From NCBI GenBank assembly GCA_021234155.1, contig JAJEKV010000058.1:2103060-2167059 (forward strand): a stretch of 64,000 nucleotides of DNA, read 5' to 3'. Positions 11,883 through 22,416 of the stretch are shown here, one piece after another. Below the pieces are notes generated by a model that saw only the letters and a list, made by a program, of their open reading frames with translations, was not told where the DNA came from and ran no database searches. Both the position numbers and the translations under genes were made by a program. The first letter of the stretch is position 1, and the number at the start of each line of letters is the position of its first letter. This DNA is from Isoetes taiwanensis (taxonomy: Eukaryota > Streptophyta > Lycopodiopsida > Isoetales > Isoetaceae).

Positions 11883-12002
11883 TTGGCAAAATTTTTTTTT
11901 TTGAAAAATAAGGTGAAGCATCTATGTCAGATGCGGGTGTCGATGCGCACACATCTACATCTAAGCATCTTATTTTAAGATGCGCACATCTTACGAACTT
12001 AG
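11883..12002. repeat. Right subterminal GCATC cluster of the hAT-like element
   Basis: GCATC/GATGC occurs repeatedly, and the segment ends GCACATCTTACGAACTTAG, pairing with the left end CTAAGTTC. Confidence 0.6.
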
Positions 12003-12010
12003 AGGTACAG

Positions 12011-15000
12011 CTGAGATATACATTCGACGTAATTGGTACCGCCCCGGTCGCTATCCGGCAGTGCTATGGCTATGCAATCGTCCTGTATCACAGAAGGCCA
12101 GTTGTGATTATGGTGTCCACGGTGGAAGCATCGAAACCATGCGTGGTCTGCCTTGAGCGTGTTAGATGGTGATGACTGAGGAAGTCCCGGGCTCGTACTT
12201 GAAGTAGAAGTGCTGAATGTTGGGAATAAGGAGTGTTGCGATGTCTCTATTTTGGATGGATACTCGAGAAAAATTGGTATGACGCTGTTTGGTATGTAAG
12301 TGAAATACTGGACCTAAAAATTAGGAGGATTGATGTATGATGCGGCATCTAGATTGCTATTCAATGTAGAAGGAGACTAGATATAGCACGATATATCTGA
12401 TGGAGAAGTGGTTTATGATTATCTACTAGACCATGTTAAGGAGGTACTATACTAAGGTGGAAAGTGGATTATAAGTACCCAGCTCCTGAGAGGGAAAACA
12501 CTTTAAAAGTGTAGGTTTTGACCATGATGGTGCAGGCATAGAATGTCGACTCGACATTGTATAGCCATTGCTACGTGAAGCGAGGTATGATTCGTGGAAC
12601 GGTAGAGAATGATGTTGTATGAGGATGTTGATCCATAAATTATGGATTATAAAATTACACATATATTGTGTTTGGTAAAGAGATTGATGTTCCTGAGGTG
12701 TGAAACAAAGACGCAAGATTATAGACGACTAAGAAGACCACGTAGGCACGTGAATACACTTAATAACGTTGGTCAAATGCATGATCCTTATGCAGGGTGA
12801 AAATTAAGGAAATGGTCAGATCCTATGTCGGCCGGGGGTATGTAGACGCCGGATAAGAGACTGGACAATAGTGTGGAACGTAGTTTTCCCACAAGGTGAA
12901 GAGAGCTGAGGTCGAACTGACGAAGGCAGGAATAAGCATTCTGTAAGACTGCTAGAATGGAAGACGACAATTGCTAGCAAAAGGTGCAACCGTCTGAAAG
13001 CTACAAAGTATATTGGAGCTCTGGCGAAGCTTATTCTATGAAGGAAAGTTGACCTTCAACGAATGATATCTTAGGGAGGCAAGTAATGGACCCACACGGC
13101 CAGTGTTTGACAAGAGATGCTTGAAAGAAGTTGTAAACAACCTTTCAATTATAGAGAGTTTGGAAGTAATGAAGATAAGAGTTCTTATACCATAGATGAA
13201 ATATGTCCACAAGGAACTTAGGTTGGCATTTGGCCCTGTGGAAGTTATGAACTGAGCTTGAGGACGAAGGCAAAGTAAGGTTAGTGGTATCGAACCCACA
13301 ACATGTGTACGGTACAAGATAACCAAGTTGGAAAAAAGTAAGTTGGCCGCATGCCTGAATATAGCTAGATGCCTATGTCAACAAGTTTCATAGGAGTCTA
13401 GACTTAGGGTTGGTGCACACATGTTACTATATACATAATAACAACGTAGTGGTCCTGGATGTAGGAAGGATTTAGTAGTATCAAATACTATAGTGGTGAT
13501 CATATCGAGGATGTCAATTGTGATATTCAGATGTATATCATATTAAAAGATAGTAGAATATTCGTACAAGGCGAGGGAAATATTACTTGACAAGGTTTAA
13601 AGAATGAGCGTAATGATATGCTTATATACGAAGATATTGGGTTAGGTATGCTTTACCAGAGATAAGCATTCAAGTTATCTGAATGGTTAGAGTTGACTAT
13701 CTCAGATACGTCGTACTAAGGGAGATGAGAAGAGCTTAAATCAATGAAAATAGCTAGGGTAAGTCTAGCATATACGGTGATGTTACATTCAAAAACACCC
13801 CGAGGATGGTTGGAAGGGTGTCGAAATAACCGATAAGGAGAGCTTAATTACTGAAAGGTTGTAAATACCAATGAATTATTTCAGCGTTACAAGCTGAGAG
13901 CATCCATTCGGTTTTGGGAATAAAAGGATGTATCAGATCTGGCGTCCCCCTGATAGAAAAAAAAAAGAAGGAGTACGCCGACTTTGGCGATTATATCTTT
14001 AGGGATAACCGAGAAGAGGCAATACATAGCAATTCCAAGTCCCGATAAAAATCAAGACGAGGTCTATAGATTACAAGGGGTGAGATTATATATAGACCAA
14101 TAGTCCATATATCCTAAGAGTTACCCTACTCGTGGGAATCAATTGTAGGTACTGAAGTAGAAGCTGGAGGATCCGTTGCCTTGAGGCATAGACCATTTAG
14201 AGGTTATGACTTTGAAACTCTTTAGAAGACCAGGAGGGTATAGTGCCTTGACTTCATTATGAGGGAGCCAAAGACAGCAGCATTTGAAGCTGATCAAAAG
14301 CTGAAGTCCACATGATAACTTAAGAAAAAGAGGTTAATTGTAACTAAGCATGGGTAATATGGAGGACACAAAGGATCCTTAGCGAAAGAAGCCTTTAGAA
14401 GAGCTCCTCATGTGGGGTAGTAACCCTTTGGAATTATGGCATAATCCCATGGGTGGTATCATGGTGTATGTACAGGACTGGAATACCATAAGGCACTAAA
14501 GGGGTGGTTGAAGTAGCTAAAGGCCCTATCAAAATATAGGCAACATATACAAGTCTAACATAGGGTTGGCCCCTGTCCATTTGGGAAATAGGTGGCGAAG
14601 CCACATCATAAAGGTACATAGGCGATGGATTTGTTTGAAAGAACTACCACGGTTATAGTTTAGCTAAGTTAGAGCAGAGCTCTAGCATTGTGGGATGTGG
14701 AGATATGTTTATTATGTACATACCATGTACACATACGATAAACATCTTAGGGAGGTAATTTAGGTGGCGACGCAAGGAGAGAAAGACGAGGGTATCCTAA
14801 AGTTACTGATGAAGGATCTGGAGATACGTTTGAAATGTGCAAAGGACCGTCAATCCGTTGCATGCTAGGGTATGCGGTGGTAGTTGGCACTTGAAGTAAA
14901 TGTCAACGGCCAATAGAATAAAGCTTAAGGTAGTGGGGTTGAGTAGTACAATAGTACAATTCCAGGATAAGTAGCGAATAGCAGTTACCTGCTAAATGTC

Positions 15001-16860
15001 CGAACGTGTCTTGCATAGACACCTAAGATGAGCTTTCCCATATGATCCATACCTGGATCAGGCAGAGGTGACGCCATGGGTTACATGGAGGTATAAGTTA
15101 GGATATATATATAGGACTCGAACATGGATACAAGTCCGTGTTGTCTCAACATAGATAATTGTAGAAAGGCTCACAAAGTACAAGGCAAGCACCTTGATGA
15201 CTCTAGGTAATTCACGATTTATACGAAGGCTCACCCGCTCTTAGGCCATGACTATGGCTTAAATGCGGACGTCAAGTCATTTGGAATGCCAGAACAGTAG
15301 TATGACATCATGACAGAGAAATGTAATAACATTTCCAGGATGTATAATGTTGGATTATAACCTCCAATGATAGGTAGGTTTACAACATAAGGATAGATAG
15401 ATAGATAGTATAATAGCGGCTTAGAAGCCACAAGACGGTTAACGGATACGTAAAGGAGTAATGGGATTGGTGACTCTACTAAATATTGATCACAACTAAA
15501 GGATGATTTGTATACGATGTGGCAGACGTAAGGGCCAGGATACTGAAAATCGGCCATAGATGTAGAAAACATATTGACGAAATAAAGGACCCTGATGCAT
15601 GATATTTAGCAATCTGGATAGAAAGGTTATTACCTAACATGAAGGGTGGTCATTGCTAATATACAAAGGTAGACTTGCGGCTTGAAAGGCAGCAAGAGCT
15701 GAAAAACTCCTTAAAGATTTGGTGCATGGCTTAGGGAAGAAGACTTCCATGTCCTAAGACAAGATGGTGAATTGAATTCACCAAGGACATTTTTAATAAA
15801 TAGATAGATAGGTAGATAGCATTTATATGTCATGCCACATTGGCAGCGTCCATGAGGACATATGACGGACCCCCAGAGACTTGAACACAAGATCTCGGAA
15901 TAGAGGAGGCCTATCTTGAGGGGTCTTTGGGTGGTACTGTCCTTTGGGATATTCACATAACCCGTTGGAATATGTAAGTTCATTTGTGGAACTTAACGCC
16001 ATTTGGGCACTAAAGGAATGGTTGGAAATACTTTGCCTCAACCATATCTCGATACCCTAGAAGGAGGTGAGTAATCAACAATGGTTGGGTGGCATTGGAT
16101 TGTACGGGAGAACAGCTCTAAAAGAGGGGTAGACTAGCATCACTTTGACAAAGCGTGTGGCAATGTGATAATTAATGACATCCATATAGATGGTGAAGTT
16201 TGGCACAAAGTGTTGACAATATTGTGGGGGTTCTAACACAAGCACTCACTCACGATTCACGAGTTTGTACCGTGGTCTGGGAAAATGGTCCATAAAAAGA
16301 ACACGACCATTGGGAAGAAGTAGTGAGGGGTGGTAGGATGAAAGCTACCCATGGTCTAGAGGGGTGTTGCATGGCAGTCCCTAGTTGGTTGGGCGAAAAG
16401 AAATCCTTTCTCTAGGAAATGAGACGAGCCAAGGTTTAGACACTAGAGAGAGATAACGTTAATTATAAATATGTCTATAAAACATTACTTATATAACGTC
16501 GAATAAGGTCTAATATAAAGCATATGAATGTAGTATAGATTGAATGATGGCAAGGCCCGAAGAAATTGTGTTATCAAGGCATCTACCAAAGGAAAAATAA
16601 TTAAAGTTATGGATCGAGGAACGCCGATAACTGGACATTATTATCGTCGCCTAAAGAATATCCAAGGATATAACAGATGCTGCTATTCTAGAGAGTTGCT
16701 CTGTCGTTAATTAAATTCCAGAATTAGTCCCACCAAGTGAGCTGATGTTATCAATAACAAGTTGGCCGGACTTGCTAGATTACGTCGTGTCATTTGGTCG
16801 GTTTATTCCTAGGGGATACTAGCTTTATATATGGTTAACAGTTATCCGGTTGACTATCCC
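12011..16860. other. Interior of element F, purine-rich on + strand, no recognisable gene
   Basis: Nearly 5 kb without an open frame over about 110 codons that I can name. The + strand is rich in A and G and poor in C throughout. GATA microsatellites occur near 15399-15416 and 15798-15818. No RT or integrase motif was found on either strand by reading the frames. It may be a strongly decayed coding region or non-coding LARD-type sequence. Confidence 0.4.
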
Positions 16861-16905
16861 GTAGCTATAGCAAGAGTGCTTATAGCAAGAGAGAACTTGC
16901 TTGCT

Positions 16906-17071
16906 CTATGGCGAGAGAGCTTGCTCGATTGGCTATGGCGAGAGCTTGCTCCGCGGCTATGGCGAGAGAGCTTGCTCCGGCGGCTATGGCGAGAGAGCTT
17001 GCTCCGGCGGCTATGGCGAGAGAGCTTGCTCCGGCAGCTATGGCGAGAGAGCTTGCTCCGGCGGCTATGGC
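16906..17071 (+). repeat. 27-bp tandem repeat
   Basis: Units begin CTATGGCGAGAGAGCTTGCT at 16906, 16933, 16957, 16984, 17011, 17038 and 17065. All spacings are 27 bp except one of 24 bp. Degenerate units precede from about 16864. Because 27 is a multiple of 3, every frame stays open and gives 9-residue repeats such as MARELAPAA. Confidence 0.95.
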
Positions 17072-17175
17072 GCCTCCACTTCGTGGGTTTACCAAAGGCA
17101 CGCCTCTAATTTAAATAGGAAAATAGATGCACTATAAATACTAGAAAAAGTAGGGGTTATATCCCTTCAAGAAAG

Positions 17176-17243
17176 AAGTTGGCTTATTGGTAAAGGTGTT
17201 GGCTTGGGTGCAGAAGGTCAGGGGTTCAAGACCCCATAGCACC
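17176..17243 (+). repeat. tRNA-like Pol III head (SINE-like)
   Basis: An A-box-like TGGCTTATTGG and a consensus B box GGTTCAAGACC (17223-17233) are spaced as in a tRNA. The 5' side does not pair with the CATAGCACC end, so an acceptor stem is missing. It is best read as a tRNA-derived SINE head or tRNA relic, not a working tRNA gene. Confidence 0.5.
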
Positions 17244-17319
17244 TTTTTATATAAAAGTTGCTATGCAGAGAAATAGAGTACTATATGTGTATAAGAAATA
17301 ATCTATATTACATTCAAGA

Positions 17320-17393
17320 GAGAGCTTGGTGTGGTGGTAGGCACCTAGGCTTGGAGTTGAGAGGTCATGGGTTCAAATCTGGATTGGGGCGCC
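17320..17393 (+). repeat. Second tRNA-like Pol III head (SINE-like)
   Basis: The segment starts GAGAGAGCTTGGTGTGGTGG and has a B-box-like GGTTCAAATCT at about 17370. It ends GGATTGGGGCGCC. It lies 80 bp after the first tRNA-like unit but is not a copy of it. No acceptor stem is visible. Confidence 0.45.
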
Positions 17394-17836
17394 AAAATAA
17401 TATGTATATAAAAGAAATACAAAAATTTTTATACGACGGAAATACGCGTTTTATACGGTCGGGCGCCGACGGCATTATACACGCTCCTACCATGATCCCG
17501 AAGTCGCCGGGGCAAAAGCGGCGCTCGAAGTTGACTTTCGGGGCCCCTCCTTGACCATTTTTCGACAGCTAACGACTGTCCTAGGGTATTTGGGATATGC
17601 CCGATCCAATGGAGCCATTTCCGCCTTCATCCCAGCTACCTACAAAAAGTTATAGCCCCTCCAAACTTGGGTCCTCCAGTCGCCCTAACTTCTTTAAACC
17701 TACAATTTCTTACTTTAAACTAATACAAAGCCAAACATCAAAGAACTAACAATCACACTAGCTTAGCCTCCTACCTAACCGACGAACTACGAGTTAGAGT
17801 TTGGCCAGTGCTATGATTCCGGTCAACCAGAATCAT
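17394..17836. other. Leader of element F (element 5' region)
   Basis: Between the tRNA-like units and the PBS there is GC-mixed sequence without a recognisable protein. It includes an open frame remnant ending at 17554 with no known motif. Confidence 0.4.
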
Positions 17837-17849
17837 GGCTCTGATACCA
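17837..17849 (-). promoter_or_regulatory. Primer-binding site, initiator tRNA-Met
   Basis: The - strand reads TGGTATCAGAGCC, one base from the LTR end. This is the usual plant PBS complementary to the 3' end of initiator tRNA-Met. It fixes the element's orientation as minus. Confidence 0.9.
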
Positions 17850-17850
17850 C

Positions 17851-19463
17851 TGTGACGCTCCCTGAATATGTACGACACCCGGACGTATACATACGGGGAC
17901 TTTCCCCTCCCATGGCGACCACCTCGCCATGAGCGAGGCCCTCCTCCGCCTATTCCGGCCACCCATATTATGGTGCCCGAAAGAAGGACACGAAGGGGTC
18001 ATTCGGCCCACGCCTTCAATGGGACTCCTACGTCGCGGAAGCATGAATACAAGGGTTAGCACACAGCATAAATCACATATAAATAACCACCACGAAGGGT
18101 GGCACATCCATCCAAATACCAACGGCAAAGAATATGTATCTAAAACTAAGAAAACACCCAAACCTCAGGTTCTACCCCGGCTCAGACTCCAGTGAGGATC
18201 GACTGACGGTTGGGCCTCAAGAGATCAGCAGACCGAGTCTTGGCATGGCGTTGGCTAGCATAGAACATCGGCTAGGGTTGTCCACTCCATCCGCCCCTCC
18301 TGTGCACACTTTGCAGATGGGTCGATTCACGCTATGGCTTCGCTATAGCCTTCCGGAGACGCAGACTCAAGGTATCACCCTTTGAGCCTACTCCAGGTTC
18401 ATGACGCCTGGTCCGATGAGGCAGGTCGGGGAAGTGTCCCCTCCCAGGATCACAGTGGCTCCATGGGTGAGCTAGAGAATGCGTGCCGCATCAGCGACCC
18501 CCGCATCCGTACCCAACTTACTCACCCTAAATCTACTCAAAGTGCATGGTGCCCCATACGGGTCACACCACTACACCCAGGGAGTGTCAGACCCATACCC
18601 GGCCCTCTCCGCGGCCATTATCGGCCTAGCCCACTGTAGGAGTCTCAGGAGCCTTTTATGTTCGTGCAAGACCCCACCCCCACTTCACCACTGTGTCCCT
18701 TATCTGGTGCTAAGCCAGACCATAGCGTCTATGACCCGGTGGGCTCTTGTACACAGGCCGCAATTATTGGGAATTACAGGGTTCTATCTAGGAACATACT
18801 ATCGTATATGAGTTCAGAGGTCTCTACCATACAAAGTACTATCAATCCATCCTTTTTAAGAACCAAACCAGAATCAGAATATAAAGAGAACTTACCTTTA
18901 CAATCAAGGGTTAGTTCCTACAATTAAAACAAAGAGAGAATGACAAAAACAAAGACAACAAGTGCCCAACAGGGCGCTACCTAGAATTCACAAGCTAAAC
19001 TACTACTAACCAAGTGTTTGGCTGGAACCATTATCGTGGGGTGCTTCCATCTTCTTTGTAACTAGGGTGGCGGCGGCGCCTAGTGGGTGTCCCACGATCC
19101 GGGGTCAACAATAGTCCTTGGGCCCAAAGAATTGTCCTTGGGCCCAGCAGCTCCTCTCCTCCATCTCCAGCTGCTCCTAATTCGAATTGGGGCACAAAAG
19201 CCCTAATTTGGGTGTCCAAAATGGAAACCATGCCTTGCCCAATCGATTTGGGCCAAGTGGCACCCCCTTGTTGGTGCTAATTAACTAATTTAGCTTAATT
19301 AGGGTAATTAGGCTATATACTTTATAATTATCCACAATGGATTTATTAACATAGCTAAATAAAACCATTGTGGTCGACTCCCACTTAGACAATTACCCCC
19401 TTATGTCCTAGTGACGTGTCCCGGCGTGCATACGTATACCGTATGAATGCCTGGAACGTCACA
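17851..19463 (-). repeat. LTR of element F (5' LTR in element orientation)
   Basis: 1613 bp, same ends as 4757-6407. Differences are scattered substitutions and small indels in GC-rich parts, and the ~35-bp segment present in the other copy is missing. The AGCTC TSD follows at 19464-19468. Confidence 0.9.
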
Positions 19464-19860
19464 AGCTCAAAGCAAAAAACGCAGATTTTAGGGGCAGAAG
19501 GCCTTTCTTGACTCGTGAGTCGAGAAAGGCAGCTCAAAGCGAAAAACGCAGGGTTTAGGGGTTAGAAGGCCTTTCTTGACTCGCGAGTCGAGAAAGGCAG
19601 CTCAAAGCGAAAAACGCAGGTTTTAGGGGTCCGAAGGCCTTTCTCGACTCGCGAGTCGAGAAAGGCAGCTCAAAGCGAAAAACGCAGGTTTTAGGGGTCA
19701 GAAGGCCTTTCTCGACTCGCGAGTCGAGAAAGGCAAACAAAGCCAAAAAATGCAGGTTTTTAGGGTCGGAGGCCTTTCTCGACTCATGAATCGAGAAAGG
19801 CGTACCAAAGCTTAAAGATTGCAGGTTTGAGGGCCTTTGAATCGAGAAAGGCAGCTCAGA
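19464..19860. repeat. 68-bp tandem repeat with perfect palindromic core
   Basis: Palindromic cores begin at 19511, 19579, 19647, 19715 and 19782, giving a period of 68, 68, 68 and 67 bp. A degraded unit follows at about 19838-19857. Each unit has a perfect inverted repeat of up to 30 bp centred on CGACTCGCGAGTCG. A linker of the AGCTCAAAGCGAAAAACGCA type and TTTTAGGGG-rich sequence separates the cores. Each unit could form a hairpin. The first copy of AGCTC here (19464-19468) is the right-hand TSD of the nested LTR element. Confidence 0.9.
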
Positions 19861-20290
19861 GTAAAAAAAAGGCAATTTCAAGGGCTAGAGATTATTTTTG
19901 CGGAGCATCATTTTATCTATCTATCCATCTAATTTTCCACCATAGTTTATTATTCTATCACACCATAGTTTATTGTTTTTCTCACAGCACATTAGTATTT
20001 AGCACACATTAGCATTTAACAATTGTTTTTATACTAGCACTCATTAGTATTAGCACACATTAGCATTTTTTTATTAGCACACCTTAATTAGCACACATTA
20101 GTACTTTATACTACCACAATTTCATAATACAAGCATTAGCATACTAGCACACAGTCCATGCAAAGCACACATTAGCATTTTTATATTAGTACACATTAGT
20201 ATTAGCACACATTAGCATATTAGCACACATTAGCATTTTTATACTAGCACACCTTAATTAGCACACATTAGTACTTAAAGTATATTATGA
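19861..20290. repeat. Degenerate AGCACACATTAG repeat field
   Basis: The motif TTAGCACACATTAGCAT recurs more than ten times in AT-rich sequence between about 19985 and 20275, sometimes spaced by TTTTTATACTAGCAC. It lies inside the TIR element, directly after the palindromic array. Confidence 0.75.
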
Positions 20291-20470
20291 TCTTTTAAAA
20301 GTTAAATTTTTACCTTAGAATAAGAAATATATGCCTAGAAACGTATTTTTTTAATGTATTTTTTTTAATCCCGTTTTTTTTTTCAGACTCACTTTTAAGA
20401 TGACATACACACATCTAAAAAGCTAAGTACCTATTTTTAATTTTTTTCATATTGATTTTCCATACGTACC

Positions 20471-20544
20471 ATTAACCTAGCCTACATAATATCATGCTAG
20501 AATGTATATTAACCTAGCCTGCATAATATCATGCTAGAATGTCC
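20471..20544 (+). repeat. 37-bp tandem duplication
   Basis: ATTAACCTAGCCT(A/G)CATAATATC.. occurs at 20471 and 20508, almost identical. Confidence 0.85.
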
Positions 20545-20559
20545 CAATACAACTGCATT

Positions 20560-22015
20560 ACTTATTGTACCCTACTTTTTACCCCGCCTTTTTTTCCCGC
20601 CCGTGCTTGAATTTTGAACTTTGGTACATATTTTTGGCCCCGTCCATTCTTAAAAAAAAAATTGGTACATACCTTTGGGACTCCAAAACTCGAGCTTCCA
20701 GCTATGGAGATTAGCGTTGTTTCCAAATATTGCATCGGCTTAGTGACGTTTTTGCTTTCATAGGCTTCAAGCTCCATAGAAAAGATCTGAAATATAAGAT
20801 TGGAAATAACATGAGATAGTATTCAAAATAAACAAGGCCATATCCCTTTCCCGCAGTAGCTACAACAGCAAAGCCGGATATGCCAGTCTACAGCAGCAAA
20901 GCCGGATGGAGAAGCTTACCCGAAGATTGGAGATGCCAGTCTAGCTGAAGATGCCGAAGATGAAGATGCTTTGGTTGGGCGCCTTTCTTTGCAAGCAATA
21001 TGCAAGGGCCTGTTTTCTTGAATCGCGCTCTGTTTTCTTGAATCGCCCATAAACAGTCTGAGATAGTCTTCAGATCAATCCGCTGAAGGACATGACCCTT
21101 TGTTTGTTGAGCAAGATCTTGAAGCCCTAAATGCGTTCAAAGAATCATGACAAAATTCCACTGGATTGGAGATGCCAGGTCGGATCATATTGTTGCAGAT
21201 TTTTGGGCGTGGGCTCGTAACAGAGCTTCAAATTGCAAGCATAGTTCATGTTATCTCTGTTATCTCTGTGGATCTCTGTTATCTCTGCTGCAATCGACCT
21301 AGCGGTGCAGCAACTCTGGCATGGTGCTCCATCTCCAGCTTCGTCTCCATTACATTCATAGCCATAGCCAGAAACACAAAGATCCCATTCCGGCGCTCCC
21401 ATTCCAGCGGTTTTTCTTCTCGCCATAGCCTGATCCCATTCCGGCCCTCCCATTCCAGCGGTTTTTCTTCTCGCCAATGCTTATTTGCTTCCGGCAATCT
21501 TCTTCTCTGTTAAGAGAATCCTGCACCATGTGTTAACGGAGAAGGTCAAGATCCTGGCTGTGTCCGGCTGGTTATGCAGACATTATTTTGGATTTGTTGC
21601 AGACCATCAATTGATTCTTCTCCATCCTGCTTTTCCGAGATGTATATCTATGGGAGCCGCTCTGCCCAGACCCATTTGTGCAGGTTGGATATGCTGCTTT
21701 GGTCTGCCGAATTGCAATCAAATTGCAATCGTAGAACTAGAGATGGCGATACGTGCAACAGTATTAGATTCATTCATTTCTTGGTTAAGAGTAGGTGTTC
21801 CTCTGCCGAACCTTGTTGATCCATTAAAAGGAGTTAGGTCCAATTGCTTTGCAGAGGAAAGACTTAGCAATTCTCGACTCAGTAGTCGAGAACACGGTTT
21901 ATATTTTTTGATTAAATTAATTAAATTATTTTATATTTAATTATAAATTAATTATTAATTATATTTTCATATTATCATTTTTAATCTAAGGGGATATATT
22001 CCCCTTTAGTTATTT
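20560..22015. other. TIR element body with small local duplications, no recognised gene
   Basis: The longest frame is 151 codons (21485-21940), with no motif I recognise and no splice or promoter context. Local repeats include CAGCAAAGCCGGAT at about 20865 and 20905, TGTTTTCTTGAATCGC at about 21011 and 21030, and a 51-bp duplication at 21381-21480. A single degenerate palindrome occurs at about 21873. Confidence 0.4.
21381..21480 (+). repeat. 51-bp tandem duplication
   Basis: GATCCCATTCCGGC..CTCCCATTCCAGCGG.. starts at 21381 and again at 21432 with only a few differences. Confidence 0.85.
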
Positions 22016-22017
22016 TA

Positions 22018-22318
22018 GTTTTCCCCTCTCCCCTTCCCCCTTCATCTCTTCCCCCAACTCTTCCTCGCCTTGCCCCCTCTTCTCACCCCCCTTTCCGAAC
22101 TCACCTCCCCTTGCACCCTCCTCTCACCTCCCCTTGCCGCCACCCATTTTCGAACTCACCTCCCCTTGCACCCTCTTCTCATCTCCCCTTGCCCCCTCTT
22201 CTCAACCCCCCTTTTCGAACTTCCTCCCTCCCCCCAACTTCTCTCAACTTTTCATTACTTCTCTCAACTTCTCCCCCAACTTCTCCCCTTCCCCTTCCCC
22301 TTCCCTTCCCCCTGATCT
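22018..22318. repeat. C/T-rich low-complexity tract
   Basis: About 300 bp of nearly pure pyrimidine on the + strand (CCCCTTGCC, TTCTCAACTTC, CCTTCCCC). It has a partial internal duplication of CGAACTCACCTCCCCTTGCA at about 22097 and 22154. Open frames here are composition artefacts. Confidence 0.9.
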
Positions 22319-22391
22319 AACAACGATTCAATGTAAAAAATTTTGTCAGTATGAGTCCCATTTTCAGTCTGAGTCCCAAAATTCAAGATTT

Positions 22392-22416
22392 GTCCCACTT
22401 TAATTAAATACGACTT
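22392..22416 (-). repeat. Right terminal inverted repeat of the TIR element
   Basis: It matches 3897-3921 in inverted orientation over 25 bp without mismatch. LINE A resumes directly after it, with the ORF2 start at 22436. Confidence 0.85.

Larger units (their letters stand above)
7306..12002. mobile_element. hAT-like element with GCATC-rich ends, carrying a nested LINE
   Basis: AGGTACAG occurs immediately outside both ends (7298-7305 and 12003-12010). The ends are inverted repeats starting CTAAGTTC and continuing in AAGATG-type sequence. Both subterminal zones (about 7310-7410 and 11915-12000) are dense in GCATC/GATGC, a typical arrangement for transposase-binding sites. An 8-bp TSD and short TIRs fit hAT. 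Most of the interior is LINE copy B; I see no hAT transposase, so the original element was probably short and non-autonomous. Confidence 0.7.
4757..19463 (-). mobile_element. LTR retrotransposon F, - strand, complete ends, no recognisable pol
   Basis: Two long direct repeats (4757-6407 and 17851-19463) begin TGTGACG and end CGTCACA. AGCTC flanks both sides as a 5-bp TSD. Orientation is set by a primer-binding site next to the right LTR and a purine tract next to the left LTR, both on the - strand. The 11.4 kb interior contains an hAT-like element (7306-12002). The remaining roughly 6.7 kb has no gag, RT or integrase I can identify. It is either a large non-autonomous (LARD-like) element or one whose genes have decayed beyond recognition. 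Confidence 0.85.
3897..22416. mobile_element. TIR-bounded DNA transposon (about 3.8 kb without its nested LTR element) inserted in LINE A
   Basis: Exact 25-bp inverted repeats bound this segment (3897-3921 and 22392-22416, outer end AAGTCGTATTTAATTAAAGT). The LINE A spacer lies on both sides. The tetramer ATAC occurs directly outside both ends (3893-3896, 22417-22420) and is the likely target-site duplication; TTATAC is possible if the ends are drawn differently. Inside the TIRs, GGGACTCA-type motifs recur near both ends. Removing the LTR retrotransposon (4757-19463 plus one TSD) leaves about 3.8 kb of satellite-like repeats and AT-rich sequence with no transposase I can recognise, so it is probably non-autonomous. 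The superfamily is undetermined. Confidence 0.75.

Noticed and set aside
16831-17137. Several overlapping frames with 9-residue repeats
   Set aside because: All derive from the 27-bp tandem repeat.
17176-17243. Functional tRNA gene
   Set aside because: The B box is good, but there is no matching acceptor stem and no clear anticodon arm.
19464-19860. Regular array resembling a CRISPR locus
   Set aside because: Units are direct satellite repeats with similar linkers, no unique spacers and no cas genes, in plant DNA.
19555-19881. 108-codon - strand frame with repeated LPFSTRESRKA-type units
   Set aside because: It is a translation of the 68-bp repeat; frame openness follows from the repeat and does not show a protein.
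22070-22403. Pro/Ser/Leu-rich open frames
   Set aside because: They are artefacts of the C/T-rich tract.
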